DNA of 64,000 bases from Isoetes taiwanensis (GCA_021234155.1 JAJEKV010000045.1:834147-898146); one strand, 5' to 3'; shown: positions 35,231 through 47,400, counted from the stretch's first letter. The notes: generated from the sequence alone by a model not told the origin. Numbers and translations: made by a program.

Positions 35231-35838
35231 AGGCAGATAATTCTATTTCAAATATGAGAACATACATATACATAATATTGAATACATACAACATAGACCA
35301 TAAAGATATACATAATATATGCTGGAATTCAATGCTTTATAAGGATTCGTGATTCACAGACTATAGACATCTTTTATACTTAAGGACTTGCTGCTATTGC
35401 AGCAGCCCTTCCTGCAGGGGAGGCTGCGAGTCATCTATGAGATGTTTAATCATGTCATCAATAACTTCCATTAACAATCTTGCTGCATTGCAGGTATTGG
35501 AATTGCTTGTATAGTCTGTTTGCTTATGCTTTGCCATGCGATTCTGATGCTATTTCTGGCAGGTTGAGAAGGAAAGCTTCAGAAAACCACTGGTTGTGGC
35601 ATTCAAAATAATAACTGCAGGATGTAAATGTAAGGTAGAGAGTAGGCTACATGAATAAATACTAGAGGTAAAAATAAGGTTAAGGGTAGGGTACATTGTG
35701 CTTAGACTCGGTGTAAAAGTATGGAATCGGGTATTCTGCTTCAACAACACAGGACTGTATACATAGGGGTTTCTATGGAGGGCGAGCTGTATACATAGGG
35801 TTTTCTCCCCACCTGATGCACGCACATGCCATATGCCC
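35231..35838. other. No gene seen
   Basis: Contains a 15-base direct repeat, GTATACATAGGGxTTTC, near 35,758 and 35,790. A minus-strand open frame at 35,550-35,891 overlaps the gag-like end in another frame and is not credible as a gene. Confidence 0.4.
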
Positions 35839-36045
35839 CTAACATAGAGGTGACCCCCCCAGGTGCTGAACAATACTGGGTAAAAACCCATAAAGTAGAG
35901 CGACCCGCTTTAGTTTATGCTGATAATCTTCTGAGGATATAGGCAGTGGCAGAGCTATCTGAGTAGCAATTTCTTTTGCTATGAAATCGGCAGTTCTTGA
36001 TGCCTGCTGGTGTTGGCTGTCTGGGATATTGAATCGATGAGCCAT
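35839..36045 (-). pseudogene. Gag N-terminal fragment of an LTR retrotransposon
   Basis: The ATG on the minus strand at 36,045 opens MAHRFNIPDSQHQQ, then the stretches DFIAKEIATQIALPLPISSE and KRVALLYGFLP, and ends after 69 residues. It lies 25 bases after a primer binding site and so is the start of the element's internal coding region. The rest of gag and all of pol are missing. Confidence 0.55.
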
Positions 36046-36069
36046 TAACACAGATTCTAGGAAGGCCTA

Positions 36070-36081
36070 GCTCTGATACCA
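36070..36081 (-). promoter_or_regulatory. Primer binding site for initiator Met-tRNA, minus strand
   Basis: On the minus strand TGGTATCAGAGC is an exact match to the usual plant PBS, located four bases after the inferred LTR end. Confidence 0.8.
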
Positions 36082-36085
36082 AATT

Positions 36086-36560
36086 TGATATAATAAATAA
36101 TCTCAGAATCACAAACAATAGACAAGGTAAATAGTCACTCCAATCTTTAGAAGCTGTTTAAGCTCCCAATTGAACTCAGACACCAAGCAAGAAATATTTA
36201 TCTTGCCTTTTCAACTTCAACACATGAATATTAATCTATGAAGGGATTAAGACGCTGCAGCAATAGGACAAGGAAGCCGGGTTCAGAAAAGTGTGACCGA
36301 AGAACTACTTCAATAGAAAGAACAGTAGTTACTTATAAAGGGGTCGGGTTAGACCCTTTTCCGGAAATAGCCTTTTCTGCAGTGAGATATGTTTAGATAA
36401 AAGGTAAGATTGAATGGATAGTAGTGTTTCACACCAGACATGCAGATTCGGCTAAAATAAGAAGGCAATCCGGCCTTTTTTCCGATGATCAGAATTATAT
36501 GGCCGGTTCTTGCTAAAACTTTCGATGCCCCGTTATCAGCCGGCCCTTATTTTGGAGACA
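36086..36560 (-). mobile_element. 5' LTR of the minus-strand LTR retrotransposon
   Basis: On the minus strand it starts at about TGTCTCCAAAATAAGG and ends TATATCA just before the PBS, giving TG...CA ends and about 475 bp. A TATA box (TTTATAAG, 36,340-36,333) fits the promoter. The outer edge is approximate because only one LTR is present. Confidence 0.55.
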
Positions 36561-36736
36561 TATTATTTATGAAAACTTGACCATTTTAAACTAGCTCTAT
36601 ATGGAACCATTGTAGAATGCCATTTAATTTAAAAGATAGCTAGGCAATAAGGTGTCGAGTCTGAGCCTCTCCCCTGAGCCAGCCTTGAACCATAACAGCT
36701 ACATATTTAGATTTTAACCTAAACAAATGTAGACAA
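36561..36736. other. Short intergenic stretch
   Basis: No feature recognised between the LTR and the phosphatase-like pseudogene. Confidence 0.4.
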
Positions 36737-38920
36737 TAGGATGCTCATGAAGAAGAGGTGGTTGTTCAGTCTATTCCAAGGAGGAAGTGGAAAAATGTTG
36801 TTGCTATAACCCCAAGAGGAAAAAGATTGCAGCAGTATAAAAAGTACCAGCAAAGAGAAAAATCTCTAGGCAAACCTGTGCCTTCACCACCAAGAAAGAT
36901 GTATGTGTAGAATTAGCTTCTTTTCTTAACCATTCCAGTTTTATGATAATTAACCACATTTATTTTATACATAAGACAATATCAGAGGTTGAAATCAAGG
37001 ATAAAACTCCTTCAGAGTCAAAATTAGAGGATATGGAGCAAGAGATTGATATAATTGCATGTAAGATATAGTTGTCGACAAAAGATATAGAAGCACCAGT
37101 CTCCGACTCTGGCATGAAAGGAGGTGATGAACATACAAGGTTCATATCTTGTCAATAGATGTGGAATCGATTACTTCAAAGTTTGCTCGTGATGTTGATG
37201 CTATTGTTTCCTTATACAATTTAGTGGTCGAATAGGGATTGTCCTTCTAAACCTACATCTACTGTGTTCTAGGTGTGGAGGAGTTCTGCTGGAAGCTGGA
37301 CTTGACCTCAAAGATGGTAGGTGTGTATGGTGATAAGCTAGCTTTTAGATATATTTCTGTTAGATTTGTATACAGGTACTTTCGTAGCTCTCTTTTATCT
37401 CATTGAAAACACAAGTTCTTTATATTCCGACTAGAGAGCTACATGAATTTTTTGACTGCTCTTAAAAATAAGGAATCTGCAAATGTCCAAAAAACACACA
37501 TATTAAAGAAGATTTGGATGACATCGCGCTTGCACGATGTCAACACATTTTTGTGCCAATTCTACAAGCCTCAAATATTGGATCAGCAATATTTGTGATT
37601 GTTACATCTTGAAAAAGCACTCTCCCAGTTTTAATGTCCTACCTTTGTCAAAGGCTATGAACCGAGTATGAAATTGTTCTAAAAGTAAGTAGCAATTCCA
37701 GTTTTGATTTTTATGCTTTGCTTATTTTCACATTGCAATTTTTTATGCTTCGTTTATTTCCACATTGCAATTTTGTAGGTTTCATAAGCTCGTCATCAAT
37801 AACATGATGTTAAGATCCAAAAGTTCAAGTCATGTCGAAAAAAACTTTGATACCGTTGTCCATCATCTCAAAGTGTGGAGTTCTTTGCTGATACAGTCCT
37901 CTAATACTTGTGAACAATGCAGATGACATCCAGCTAGTTTACTGATGCTTATGTAAGCCACGCAGGGATCATTTAATGGAGGCTTTTGTCAAAGGCAAAA
38001 TGAATATCCAAGTAGTTCCTAGCATAGGTAGATAGCCTCTTGGTCATGTGAATTATAGTTTATTATGAGGCATGCTAATTTTTCTTTGTATTCAACAATT
38101 AATAGAAATATATTTCCTTATGTCACTTATATCTGTACAAACATCAGTTTTGTAATTATATGTTTTTCAATGCAATAATCATTATTTCACTTGTATTCAA
38201 GCACAATAATATGACTTATAGATTGAATCGAACCTCAAGTGTTTTCAGTGAGGAGGCTCATTGTCTTTGACTTGAATTCTATGTTGGGCAAGAGCGTGTA
38301 CAAGAGTGAAGCTGCTAACTCAAGATACCAGAAGATTCAAAAGGATGAACTTCAATTTACTTTAGAAAATATGGTGTTTTACTGCAGGCCAGAGTTAGCA
38401 CCACTATTGGCATTTGTGAGAGAAGGCTTTGATCTTGCTATCTGGCATCACTCACATATAGCCACTTGTCGATCATATCTATGACATTTTTGCCATAAAG
38501 CTGAAGTTTGTTTACAGTCGGGAGCATGAACAAGGATTGTTTATGAAACCATTAGCTATGGTATGGAAAGTATATCCCGAGTATTATGGCGATAAAGTTC
38601 TCGTCGACGAGCTGAAAGATACAAATCCACTCTAAATCCTGTAGGAAGCTACATATGTCCTTTCTCTTGGACACTGGTTATACTTGGTGACAATTTGCTT
38701 GTCATAGAACTCATTCCCTAGCTTAGTGGTTCCAAATTTACTGCAGATGCTACAGGTTATTTGAAATAGCACCCAATGAGTAATGTAGTAGATGGAATAT
38801 CCGAGCATGTTGAACAAATTTTGTTGGCTAACTATGGCAATAACTTGGATGATTTGCTTTCTAAAATCGGTCATTACGTGAATCAAGGAATGAAGAAATT
38901 GCCATCCTATTATTAGTCTC
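36737..38920 (+). pseudogene. FCP1/NIF-like (HAD superfamily) phosphatase pseudogene
   Basis: The best part is 38,249-38,640, after a TTTTCAG acceptor: RRLIVFDLNSMLGKSVYK, then ENMVFYCRPELAPLLAFV, then FDLAIWHHSH. After a frameshift near 38,460 come KPLAMVWKVYPEYYGDKVLVDE and a stop. This is the order of the plant NLI-interacting-factor-like domain: motif I DLNG (here DLNS), the FxxRP step, the WSS motif (here WHH) and the LLxDDS motif (here VLVDELKD). Weaker pieces, EQILLANYGNNLDDLLSKI at about 38,806-38,925 and a basic N-terminal piece at 36,737-36,908 (RRKWKNVVAITPRGKRLQQY), may be the ends. Catalytic Asp residues of the second motif are altered, so it is likely inactive. A related segment lies inside the transposon 5.5 kb away. 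Confidence 0.6.
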
Positions 38921-39144
38921 TCAAGTGGCATATTGTTGGTATAGACTTTAACTGATGTATATTATCTCCCGTTGTAAATATATCATATTGTTTTGTTATT
39001 CAATTTGCAAATGGGTACCAAAAAAAAACAAAAAAAACCAGTTTAAAAGACTTCCCCATTGTCCAGACTGTCTGCCAATGTCCGAAAGTTCCTTAATGGT
39101 TCTCATGCATTCAAACTCACTGTCATCATACGTTTCTGACTGGG
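38921..39144. other. No gene seen
   Basis: Short AT-rich stretch containing an A-tract near 39,020. Confidence 0.4.
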
Positions 39145-39377
39145 ACTTCTGGAATAGAATTTTGCTATTCTTGAATAGCAAAGGTATATTCTGAAATACA
39201 CTTCTATAATCTCAAAAGGCAGAGGTGTAATCAAATAGTTAACAGAAAAGCTTATGAAAAGTCCACTTTAGATGCCATTCTATTCCAAAATAATGAAATT
39301 CTGTTCCAGAATACATCTTTGCTATTCAAAACTAGGAAAAATGTATTCTGGAATATGCTTTCGCTTTATTTGAATAG
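39145..39377. repeat. Palindromic GAATAGCAAAGGTATATTC-type repeats, left of the transposon
   Basis: Several copies and reverse copies of a motif built from GAATAGCAAAGGTATATTC and its complement occur (39,150-39,200 and 39,275-39,377). The same motif continues at 47,537-47,645 on the other side of the transposon, so this was one continuous locus before insertion. Confidence 0.7.
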
Positions 39378-39702
39378 GGGTGCAAAATCGGTACTGGGTA
39401 GCAGAAATCACCGTCCGGACGCCGCTTACAAGTGCTTAAAATCGGTGTGTTTTAAACACGACGTGCGTGATTGAAGTATTGACATGTAGGGTGCGCGTTC
39501 GTCAAATGACAGGCTGAGAGAATCATGAACATGTTTGGTGCCGAAAACATGAATGCCTGTAGCCCGCCATATTCCTGGATGGCGGGCTAACCCATCTTGA
39601 ATTCAAGCAAAATGGAGGGACTAATTGTTTCCAAGAATTGCCTGAACCGAAATTCAACAATTTGCCCTCACCAATTTTGCAACACACAGAAATCCGGGAT
39701 AG

Positions 39703-42424
39703 ATGAAACCCAATTCCTCTCCCCGTTCAATTTCTGAGCCATTGATGCAGACAAGGAAAGAGATCGAGGCGAGAGATTGTATGCAAAGAAGGTAGCAATG
39801 AAGAAGAATTCCCCTTCTAAAGATTCGCCTTCAAAGAAGAATAAGAAATTGAGACTGAGTGACCGCAAAATAAGAGAAATTTCAGGAGAAATTTATGAAG
39901 TATTCAACCAAATTAGTACAAATGTTGATGACAATGACAAAGGCCGCATCATTGACAGTCTTCTTTGGAGGGCAAGGGATTTACCAATTTCTTCTATAAA
40001 GAAATCTAAGCAGGTTACTATGGTCGAGCAAATGGTGAAGAATTTGAAGGAAACAATGCAAGAACATAAGTTTGAGAGGAATCATGACATGCTTCGTGCA
40101 AGGAAGTCCACCGATAATGGCAAAGAAGCAGTACAAATGGTGTCAAGCCATTGAATCAAAGCGTAAGTGGCCAGATTGCTTCAAAGCATCCGGAAAAACA
40201 ATTTCAAATGCTTTTCAAAGAAGGGGAAGGACCTTGGTCAATGTTCGAGGAGGAAGCGGATGGATAGCATGTTAGATCACAATAGAGAATTTGTTATCAA
40301 GTTCGACGAGAAAATACAAGAGTTTCTTCATACAAGAAAGACGTGAGGAAGTATGTATCGTGAGACGAGGAATAAAGATGGAACATCCAATTCACCTTCT
40401 TGAAGTCAGCCAAGTAAGTATTCATCCTATATTGTAGGGTTCATTATATGTAGCATTTATTTGGCATTCACCACGATTTCCCGCAATTGCAATTCTACCT
40501 CGAGGTTTAAAGAGGAGAATCCTCATATCAAAATTGCATTGAGACTTTTGAGAGGTTGAAACCGAAGTTTTGTAAGGAGGATGCGTGAGAGGCATACATG
40601 CCGTTGCATTTATCACTTGAAATTTGAATACATCATGCAAGGATTGAACAGCACGAAGAGAAAATCGGGTGGAGTTCATGACAATTGTAAACTGCCATCG
40701 TGAGATTTGTGGCCCCGCCCGAATGTGCAGCCAAGGAGCATACAATCAAGTGTACCAGTGATTTATGGAGACAAGTGGTCTGCAGCAAAGGTGATGATGA
40801 GGAGTGGTTTGATCATAACTGCTTGATGTTGGCGTGTAAAAAATGTGGGTTGGATAGAATTAGAAAATGTCCACAGGAAATGGATGGCACGGGTTCAGTA
40901 CTAGTTACTTGGAAGACATTTGAAAAGCAAACTGTGGACGGGGTGGGGAAATTCAGGGATCCAAGAAAGGCTTTGAGGTACAAACCTGTCTTGAGATTAG
41001 TACAGAAGGAGAGAAGTCCCAAAGAATTTCAAGAGGAAGTGAAGAAGGTAATATCAGATTTTGTTCCACACAATTACATAGCACATTGGCAGGCCAATCA
41101 GTTTAAACAGTGTGTGTCATCATTTCCAGAAGATACAATTGTATCTGTTATTGACTTTGCAGAAAATTACAGCATCAAGATCCAGAATGAGCCCCAGTCA
41201 ATGCCATACGCCATCTGGACCAAGTTTCTATACTTGTTCACATAACATATAGGCATGACAAAAGTGATGATATTCCCGTTCAAGGCGGTGAAGAAGACCG
41301 GTCCAAAGAAGAGAAAAAAAAACGAAGGTTGGAGCGGATCGGGGAATAGACTCAACAATGGTAGGAAGATCATAAAAGAGACTCACTTTTACATTTCGAT
41401 GATAAAGTGCATGACTCATTATTTGTGGAAACGCCTACAAAAGCATGTTGCATGGCTTAAGGAAACGAAATAGAGTATGAGAAGCATTGGTTTTGGAGTG
41501 ATGAACGCTCATCACAATTCAAGTCGGAAAACCTTTTTTTTTTTTTTTCTTAGGCAGGTACTTCACAATCAATGACAAAGGAAATAGTGTGGAACTACTT
41601 TGCCACTGCTCATGGTAAAGGTGAACATGATGGTGCAGGTGCTGTTATCAAAAGGCTGCTAAGTAAGGAACAACTCAAACCCAATGGTGTGCAACTGAGG
41701 CATGCTAAAGATATTGTAAAATTTCGTTGTACATATTTCAGCAGTCTACCAGTCGATGAAACAGATGAGATCAAAAGATATTTTTGGGAAATTGAACCTG
41801 CTGTTGTGGCAAACATGGAAGAATATGAAATTGAAACACTCAAAGGCACAAAGAAGATTCACTGTATCCGGACACTGTCCCGCCAGACTAGACCAAACAA
41901 GGCTTGCTCATAGATGCACAATCATGTTTCTCGTTTTGCATGGATCATAATTGGGACTCGCATCAATCTGGGTAGATTTGGAAAGTGGGAGGTAACTGAC
42001 TTAAAACCGGGAGTTGAGAAGAAAAAGGAGACTCTTGAACAAGCCAATGAATGGATCAGTAATTTGGTAGAGGTAGGTGACAATTTTGCAGTGAATGCTG
42101 AGGTAGACAATTCAGAGGGTGTGGACTTCTACATCCTCAAGTGCACGAGAACCCAAATGCACACTTGAAGATTCATACAAAGATGGATGGGGGCAAAAAT
42201 TTGGAGTGCATGAGGTTATCTTAAGTGGATTGTATTATCAATTCTTGGGTAATTTCAAGTATATGTTGCTCACTAAACAACCCAAAGCCTCCGTGCACAG
42301 CCATGTGGTAAGATATCCTAAAATTGATATGGAAAAAATAGAAGGCAACGTACATGTACGTAATTTCACACAGAGACCCATGAAAAATTATAGTCGGTCT
42401 CCCAATAACAATGTAATTGTTTGA
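39703..42424 (+). pseudogene. DDE-type transposase, copy 1 (frameshifted)
   Basis: The start is taken as ATG 39,703 because the parallel copy has an open frame from there (51,266). Pieces in order: a basic N-terminus (KKNKKLRLSDRKIREISGEI, about 39,777-40,154); a helical segment; a zinc-type cluster CKKCGLDRIRKC (about 40,830-40,870); the core with IDFAENY at 41,150-41,170, where Asp is a likely catalytic residue; WSD at 41,494-41,502; HGKGEHDGAGAVIKR from 41,611; and a C-terminal part with KDGWGQKFGVHEVILSG. A GTAAGT-type donor near 40,412 suggests at least one intron. Several single-base frameshifts break it. Copy 2 at 51.24-54.31 kb breaks at different places, so a shared ancestor was intact. 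Function inferred: cut-and-paste transposition. Confidence 0.65.
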
Positions 42425-43078
42425 CACTTAACGAAATTGATGTTATTCTTTTCAAGTGATTTGTTGTTCCAAAGACCTAAGCATGTAAGCACATATTTTT
42501 ATATATATTAACAATAGTGAGGATGCACAAAGGGTGGTGTGCATTACTTAAAATGAAGATTGAATTGTTGTTTATAAGAATGTAGATTTGTGACATTGGA
42601 ATAAGGTTCAATTATTTATTTTGGTACCATCACTATCCCAACATTCTTGGCAAAATTATATTGTCAAGGCATTTCCTCGATGTGACATGTGTCAACCCGA
42701 CCGCCATCTGAAATATTTAAGCCACGGTTACTTAATTAATTGTTCGCGGCAGAGCGGTGAGGTTTATCGCATGTTGACGCCTAAGCACAGGACTTAAGCA
42801 AGAGGGTTTCACAAGCTCACGCTCCGCCTACAAGCTCACGCTTTCCCAATTCCTCCGCAGCCAATTCCTCTCAAGACTCGACTCCGCAAAGATTCAGCAT
42901 TCGGGTCGGCATGAAGTTTTAGGAAGATCAGAGGAGCTGGGAGGTCACCTCAGGCGCTTTTCCCTCCACTCTTCCCGCCCGCTGGGAAATTCTTCTTTGC
43001 CTCCCACTCTGGCCGCCATCACTGCTGCCTCCTCTCCCGCCCACTCTACCGGCCTCCCGGTTTGAGGAGGAGTTTGGT

Positions 43079-43128
43079 CCGATTCCTCATCTCTGATTCC
43101 TATGAGGAATCAGAAAATGAGGAATCGG
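43079..43128. repeat. Nested perfect palindrome
   Basis: The outer arms CCGATTCCTCAT and ATGAGGAATCGG (12 bp each) enclose an inner hairpin GATTCCT-ATG-AGGAATC. Both arms pair perfectly. It lies inside the transposon between the transposase and the minus-strand coding remains. Confidence 0.85.
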
Positions 43129-43199
43129 AAATGAATTCTCATAGGAATATATCACCGCTGTGGATGCGGGGATGGATAGGCTTATCGAAGAAGAGGGCA

Positions 43200-43490
43200 G
43201 TCCGAGGGAAGAAGAGGAAGAGGAAGAGGAAGAGGAAGCGGACTTGGAGGAGTTCAGGTGGTCCTTAAAGGTACATGCATTTTCATTTGTTTTCTGTTTT
43301 CAATTTTTCGCTTGTTTAATCTTTCGTTTGTTTAATTTTTTTCGCTTGTTTCATTTGTTGCGGATGGAGAATGAAGATGCATGCATGAAGATGAAGAAGA
43401 CATCCCCCTTGAAAGAAGACCCCTTGAAGAAGACACCCCCTTGATGAAGAAGACAACCCCCTTTGAAGAAGACACCCCTTTGAAGAAGAC
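43200..43490 (+). repeat. Purine-rich GAAGAG tract and GAAGAAGACACCCCC minisatellite
   Basis: 43,203-43,245 is a run of GAAGAG/GAGGAA units. 43,385-43,490 holds about six degenerate units of GAAGAAGACACCCCCTTGA, which in one frame encode Lys/Pro/Leu-rich repeats. The coding status is unclear. Confidence 0.7.
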
Positions 43491-44194
43491 ATCGTTTCAG
43501 GGCCAAAATTTTGTAAAAAATTTTGTATATTTCTCTTTTAGGTACAGCCGCCTAAGGGCCTTTTTTTTATAAAAATCTTGTTTACCATCAAACTTTTTGT
43601 AACTTTGTTTCTTGTTTCATTGAGATCTCTTCTTCTTCATCTATGAAATGTTATTTTTGTCTATCTATCAAATTTATGAAGTTAATTCTGTCGCAAGGTC
43701 CATTCGTGATTCTGCTTGAATGTAACAAATGCTCTAGCTCTTTCATTAGTTTCAAACACTAAGCATTTTAATCGGCACAGTGCCGATGAGTAAAGCACCG
43801 AACACACGAAAGCACTTATGCAATAAACAGCTACCTTTAAAAGTTATATGGCTTAACAATAAGACCGCACCTTAACCGCATGACGGTAAGCACATGATGA
43901 CATTAAGCAACTACATAAAAGTATCCGTCACCGCGATGACAATAAGCGTGATCGCCATTAAGACTCATACCCACTAGCACTTGCAGGCAATTTTTTTTTT
44001 AAGCACTTGATAAGTTTTAAGCATCCCTTTCAACAAGATTGAAGAAGTATATATAAACAATATAGCAAAAACTTATAGACAAGTGCATTGAACTACATAA
44101 ACAATATAGCAAAACATTCTTAAATTAAGATAAAGATGGTACATGAAAAGTGTAGGATTCCTTGGCCTAAATAAATGACAACAGGTTAATAATC
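43491..44194. other. Internal non-coding part of the transposon
   Basis: AT-rich, with a small inverted repeat CGGCACAGTGCCG at about 43,773. No coding region is recognised. Confidence 0.4.
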
Positions 44195-44953
44195 ATGGAG
44201 AATGACAAGCGCCATCACCATAAACCTTCTCCAATTCCTCCTTCACAAACCCGCAGAAGCAAGAATCGCTTTTCCGAGAAAAGTCTTTCCAAGCATAGCT
44301 TCATAATCTTTCTATCCGCCTTAGGCCAAGGCTTGTATCTATGTGTATTCTTCACCAAGAACTTCATTTCTTCCTCGGCCTTGGCCCAAAAGTATTTCTT
44401 CTATCTTTGGGGTGAGTAACTGGTAGCACTTCATCATGGACATCCATCTTGAATGCAGGTACCCGCAGAAATTTCTGAGGGATCAAAGGTAAGACTTGTA
44501 TAATGAATCATCAAGAAGCAAAGTCTTACCCGAGAATCTTGGGTATGACTCATATATTTTCCCAAGTGGCTTCATCATGATCGATACCCTAGGTTTGTTA
44601 GGGTGGTGAAAACTGGGTCCGCATAATATTTTTCCCCGGCCCCATACAAATTGAAATTGCCCTCAAATCTGGACATAGTACTTGCAAAGACATCTTCCAC
44701 ATTGAGAGTTGCATTGATGACCATATACCAACACAACACTTCTCAGAACAAAGTCTTCAAGAAGAACACCGCTCTGGTCCAATATCACTTTCTTTTCTCG
44801 CTAGTGTATGTCATTGTCAATCCTCGCCTTCCAAGTGTATGTGTTCATTTGCACCAAATGTTTTTACCAACACACCATTTAAATCCAAGACAATGAGTTT
44901 ATCTTTGGCTGGCAAATCAATATTTAGTAATGCGTTTGGAACATCCCGAATAC
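44195..44953 (-). pseudogene. Captured FCP1/NIF-like phosphatase segment, minus strand
   Basis: On the minus strand, after a TTGTGTAG acceptor, 44,953-44,866 encodes IRDVPNALLNIDLPAKDK then LIVLDLNGVL (DLNG motif I at 44,885-44,868) and meets a GTAAAAAC donor. About 44,765-44,640 encodes CCVGIWSS (second motif at 44,723-44,715). About 44,590-44,500 encodes KPLGKIYESYPRFSGKTLLL then DDSLYKS (the LLLDDS motif). The order and motifs match plant NLI-interacting-factor-like phosphatases, and the key Asp and Ser residues are better preserved than in the pseudogene at 38.2 kb. GT-AG-like edges suggest it was taken up as genomic DNA with introns. Frame changes occur, so activity is doubtful. Confidence 0.6.
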
Positions 44954-45600
44954 CTACACAACAGAATTACTACATGAATAAATAGATGAAGATGAAAATG
45001 AAAAATGGGTTGAATGTGGAAACCTTTCAGACAACGCCAGGATTCTCCCGACCTAACAGAATCAACCGGGTAATCCCTGATGAATGCAACAAAAAGAAAA
45101 TCAATAATATTCATTGTTTTAAGCAACACTAAGTTGTGGTCTTTTGGCCAACAATGCCCATACCCCCTTTCAAAAGGTTATTAATGGCAGCAATCACTTG
45201 TTGAAGATCGTGCTCACCTGAAACTTGAGGGCCTGATTCTCAGATTTTCTCGTAACACACTTCGATATGTGTGGTGTCATGATTGAGACCGCTTCCCCGT
45301 GATCTTTTGCATAGCTACTTCTTGTTCTCTTTCTTGTAGCCCCAACAACTTTTTTATATCCTCCATTTTACCCCTCTTTGTTCTTTCCCCCCTTTCCTTT
45401 CTCGGCCAAATATACACCCAAGTTGCCCTCATCAGATGGAATTACTCCCTCAACTTCCTTAGGTGCTTCTGCTGTGTACAATCGGGTCTGTTGTTTTTCC
45501 ACAACCGTGCCGGAGTTTTTAACCGGTGCTTTGGTTTACTTCTTCTATAGCTTCTTGCACGGCTTCTTGACTGGTGGTGGTGGTTGTTGTTGCATTCAAA

Positions 45601-46008
45601 TCACAATTGACTGTATTCTATAGGACTTTGCAGGTGTTGTGCATCTTCAAATGGCACCATTGTCCTTCTTTGAACTCTCAACGGTGAGATCTCAATTGCA
45701 GGACGGATTAACACATCCTTTTTTGGTGTACTATTTGAAGCACCTGCAACATGGACAAAACCTAGCTCGTCAAATACACCCTCTGGCACATTTCCAGGGC
45801 AACCATGAATACATTGTCCTCCTCTCAACAATGAACAACAAGCTATATGATCATGTTGGCAATTCAGTGCTAAACTTAACCTGTAAGCTTTACTGAATTC
45901 TAGACCACATGCCGAACATGTATAAAATGGATCTTCCACTAGCAACTTATCTCGTATAATAGTAGAGATGCTAAATGTTGCAGGAGTATCCATTTTCAGC
46001 TTCCACAA
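45601..46008 (-). CDS. Cys/His-rich ORF in the transposon, minus strand
   Basis: The open frame of 135 codons contains YTCSACGLEFSKAYRLSL, then LNCQHDHIACCSLLRGG, then QCIHGCPGNVPEGVFDEL. Nine Cys and three His residues within about 45 residues suggest a metal-binding module, with a GCPGNVPEG end. The acidic Lys/Glu-rich sequence further down the minus strand (KMEDIKKLLGLQEREQEV at about 45,370-45,310) may belong to the same gene, between this and the phosphatase segment. I do not recognise the module. It may be an upstream exon of the captured phosphatase gene or a transposon accessory protein. Confidence 0.4.
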   Translation of the reverse strand: MWKLKMDTPATFSISTIIRDKLLVEDPFYTCSACGLEFSKAYRLSLALNCQHDHIACCSLLRGGQCIHGCPGNVPEGVFDELGFVHVAGASNSTPKKDVLIRPAIEISPLRVQRRTMVPFEDAQHLQSPIEYSQL

Positions 46009-47400
46009 ATTGTTTATGTAGAAATGCAGAAGTCATTAGAGGAAATTTGAGATCTCATTTCATCCCCATAAGAATCCTCCAATGGAATGGCTACCCTCTA
46101 TTAACTGCAATTAATGCAGCACCAACAACTTCATTGTTGTTTTTTTTCCCCCATAACTTTTGATCCACTTGTCAAAATGTTGCAGCGTTTGTTGCATTAG
46201 ATGCAGAATGAAAAGATCTTTCCAATGATATATGGTTATGATGCATTTCAATATGGTCATATGCGTTAACCTTAAAAAAATATGATTTTTTGCTTATTTC
46301 TTATATATTTATATCGTAAAAGATGTATGAATGGGTTATCACTAGATAGATCTTGTGAAGACGAACCCATTGCTCCAAAAAGTTTTGAATCGGGAGTTCG
46401 ATCAAAAGTTATAATGAAAAATGATACTACGAAGTTAGTTGCAACCGCATTAATTACAAAGCTGCCACATAATACCGGAATGAGATATACCGAGCTCTTC
46501 TCTTATTGGACGCTTTAAAAGCCGACATGTGGCATTTAAAGCATCCCTTAATGGGACAAAATGTGATCTCATTTTTCCTCTAAGTTTTGAGAACTTTAAC
46601 TTCTCCTCAAGCTTGAGTTTTACGTTTGACCCGCTCATTAACATGTAGGGGTTCATTGCTTTTTGTACCTTGTTCCCGTACCAAGTTTCCATCCGGGCAA
46701 CCGCTTCAAATCTTTAATTTCTGCCTCCAACTCACATGTTGGATTAAGCTTGAACTCCTCTGCATTTGTGGCCTTTGTTTTAAACCGTTTTCAGCCTCTT
46801 CCAACATCATTTTCGTAATTCGTGAGGCCTTCTCATTGTCTTCAGTTTCACTTCCTATCTTGCTTCAGTTCTTTGTGATAAGTAAACCCATTTTCCCACT
46901 CCCAGATCGTGATTCTCTAAGGTTTTATGTTTTCATCACATGCACCGATTCTCATTTGATCAGCTCCCACCTTTTTTTGCCTTCATTTCAGTTTTCCTAA
47001 CATGTGCTACAACATCGCCTTCTATTTTACTTGTCTATTGTTGTGGTATCTTTGGCATTGCACAAATGCAGCCCGCTTTTACTTTGTGTTGTCGAGGGTG
47101 CAAGTATTGATCTAGTGTAATTTTAAACTAAAAAGCAAGGGGGTTGTTTTTTTACTTCTTTGTTGTGACAATTCTTGTAGATTTTTCGGCAGAAGTGTTT
47201 CCACTTCTCTTGAAGATGCTCCTTTGCATCGCTGCCATTTTTATCTTTCCCTTGTTCAACTTCTTTGTCCAAACAGAATCCCAATCTCGACCCGTGACAT
47301 TATTTTCCAACCAAGCTTTTCCTCATGGGGCTTCACCCAATTGCAATGCACCTCGTCTTTTGTGAAAATCATCCATCTCCATGCCTCCATCAGCCAACAA
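46009..47400 (-). pseudogene. Coding-like remains, minus strand, right part of the transposon
   Basis: The minus strand shows protein-like stretches in changing frames: MDDFHKRRGALQLGEAP (about 47,385-47,330), NKGKIKMAAMQRSIFKRSGN (about 47,250-47,190), KMMLEEAENGLKQR (about 46,820-46,780) and the sequence around 46,692-46,450. They are rich in Lys and Glu. No domain is recognised. Spacing suggests several small exons or one frameshifted gene. Confidence 0.3.
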
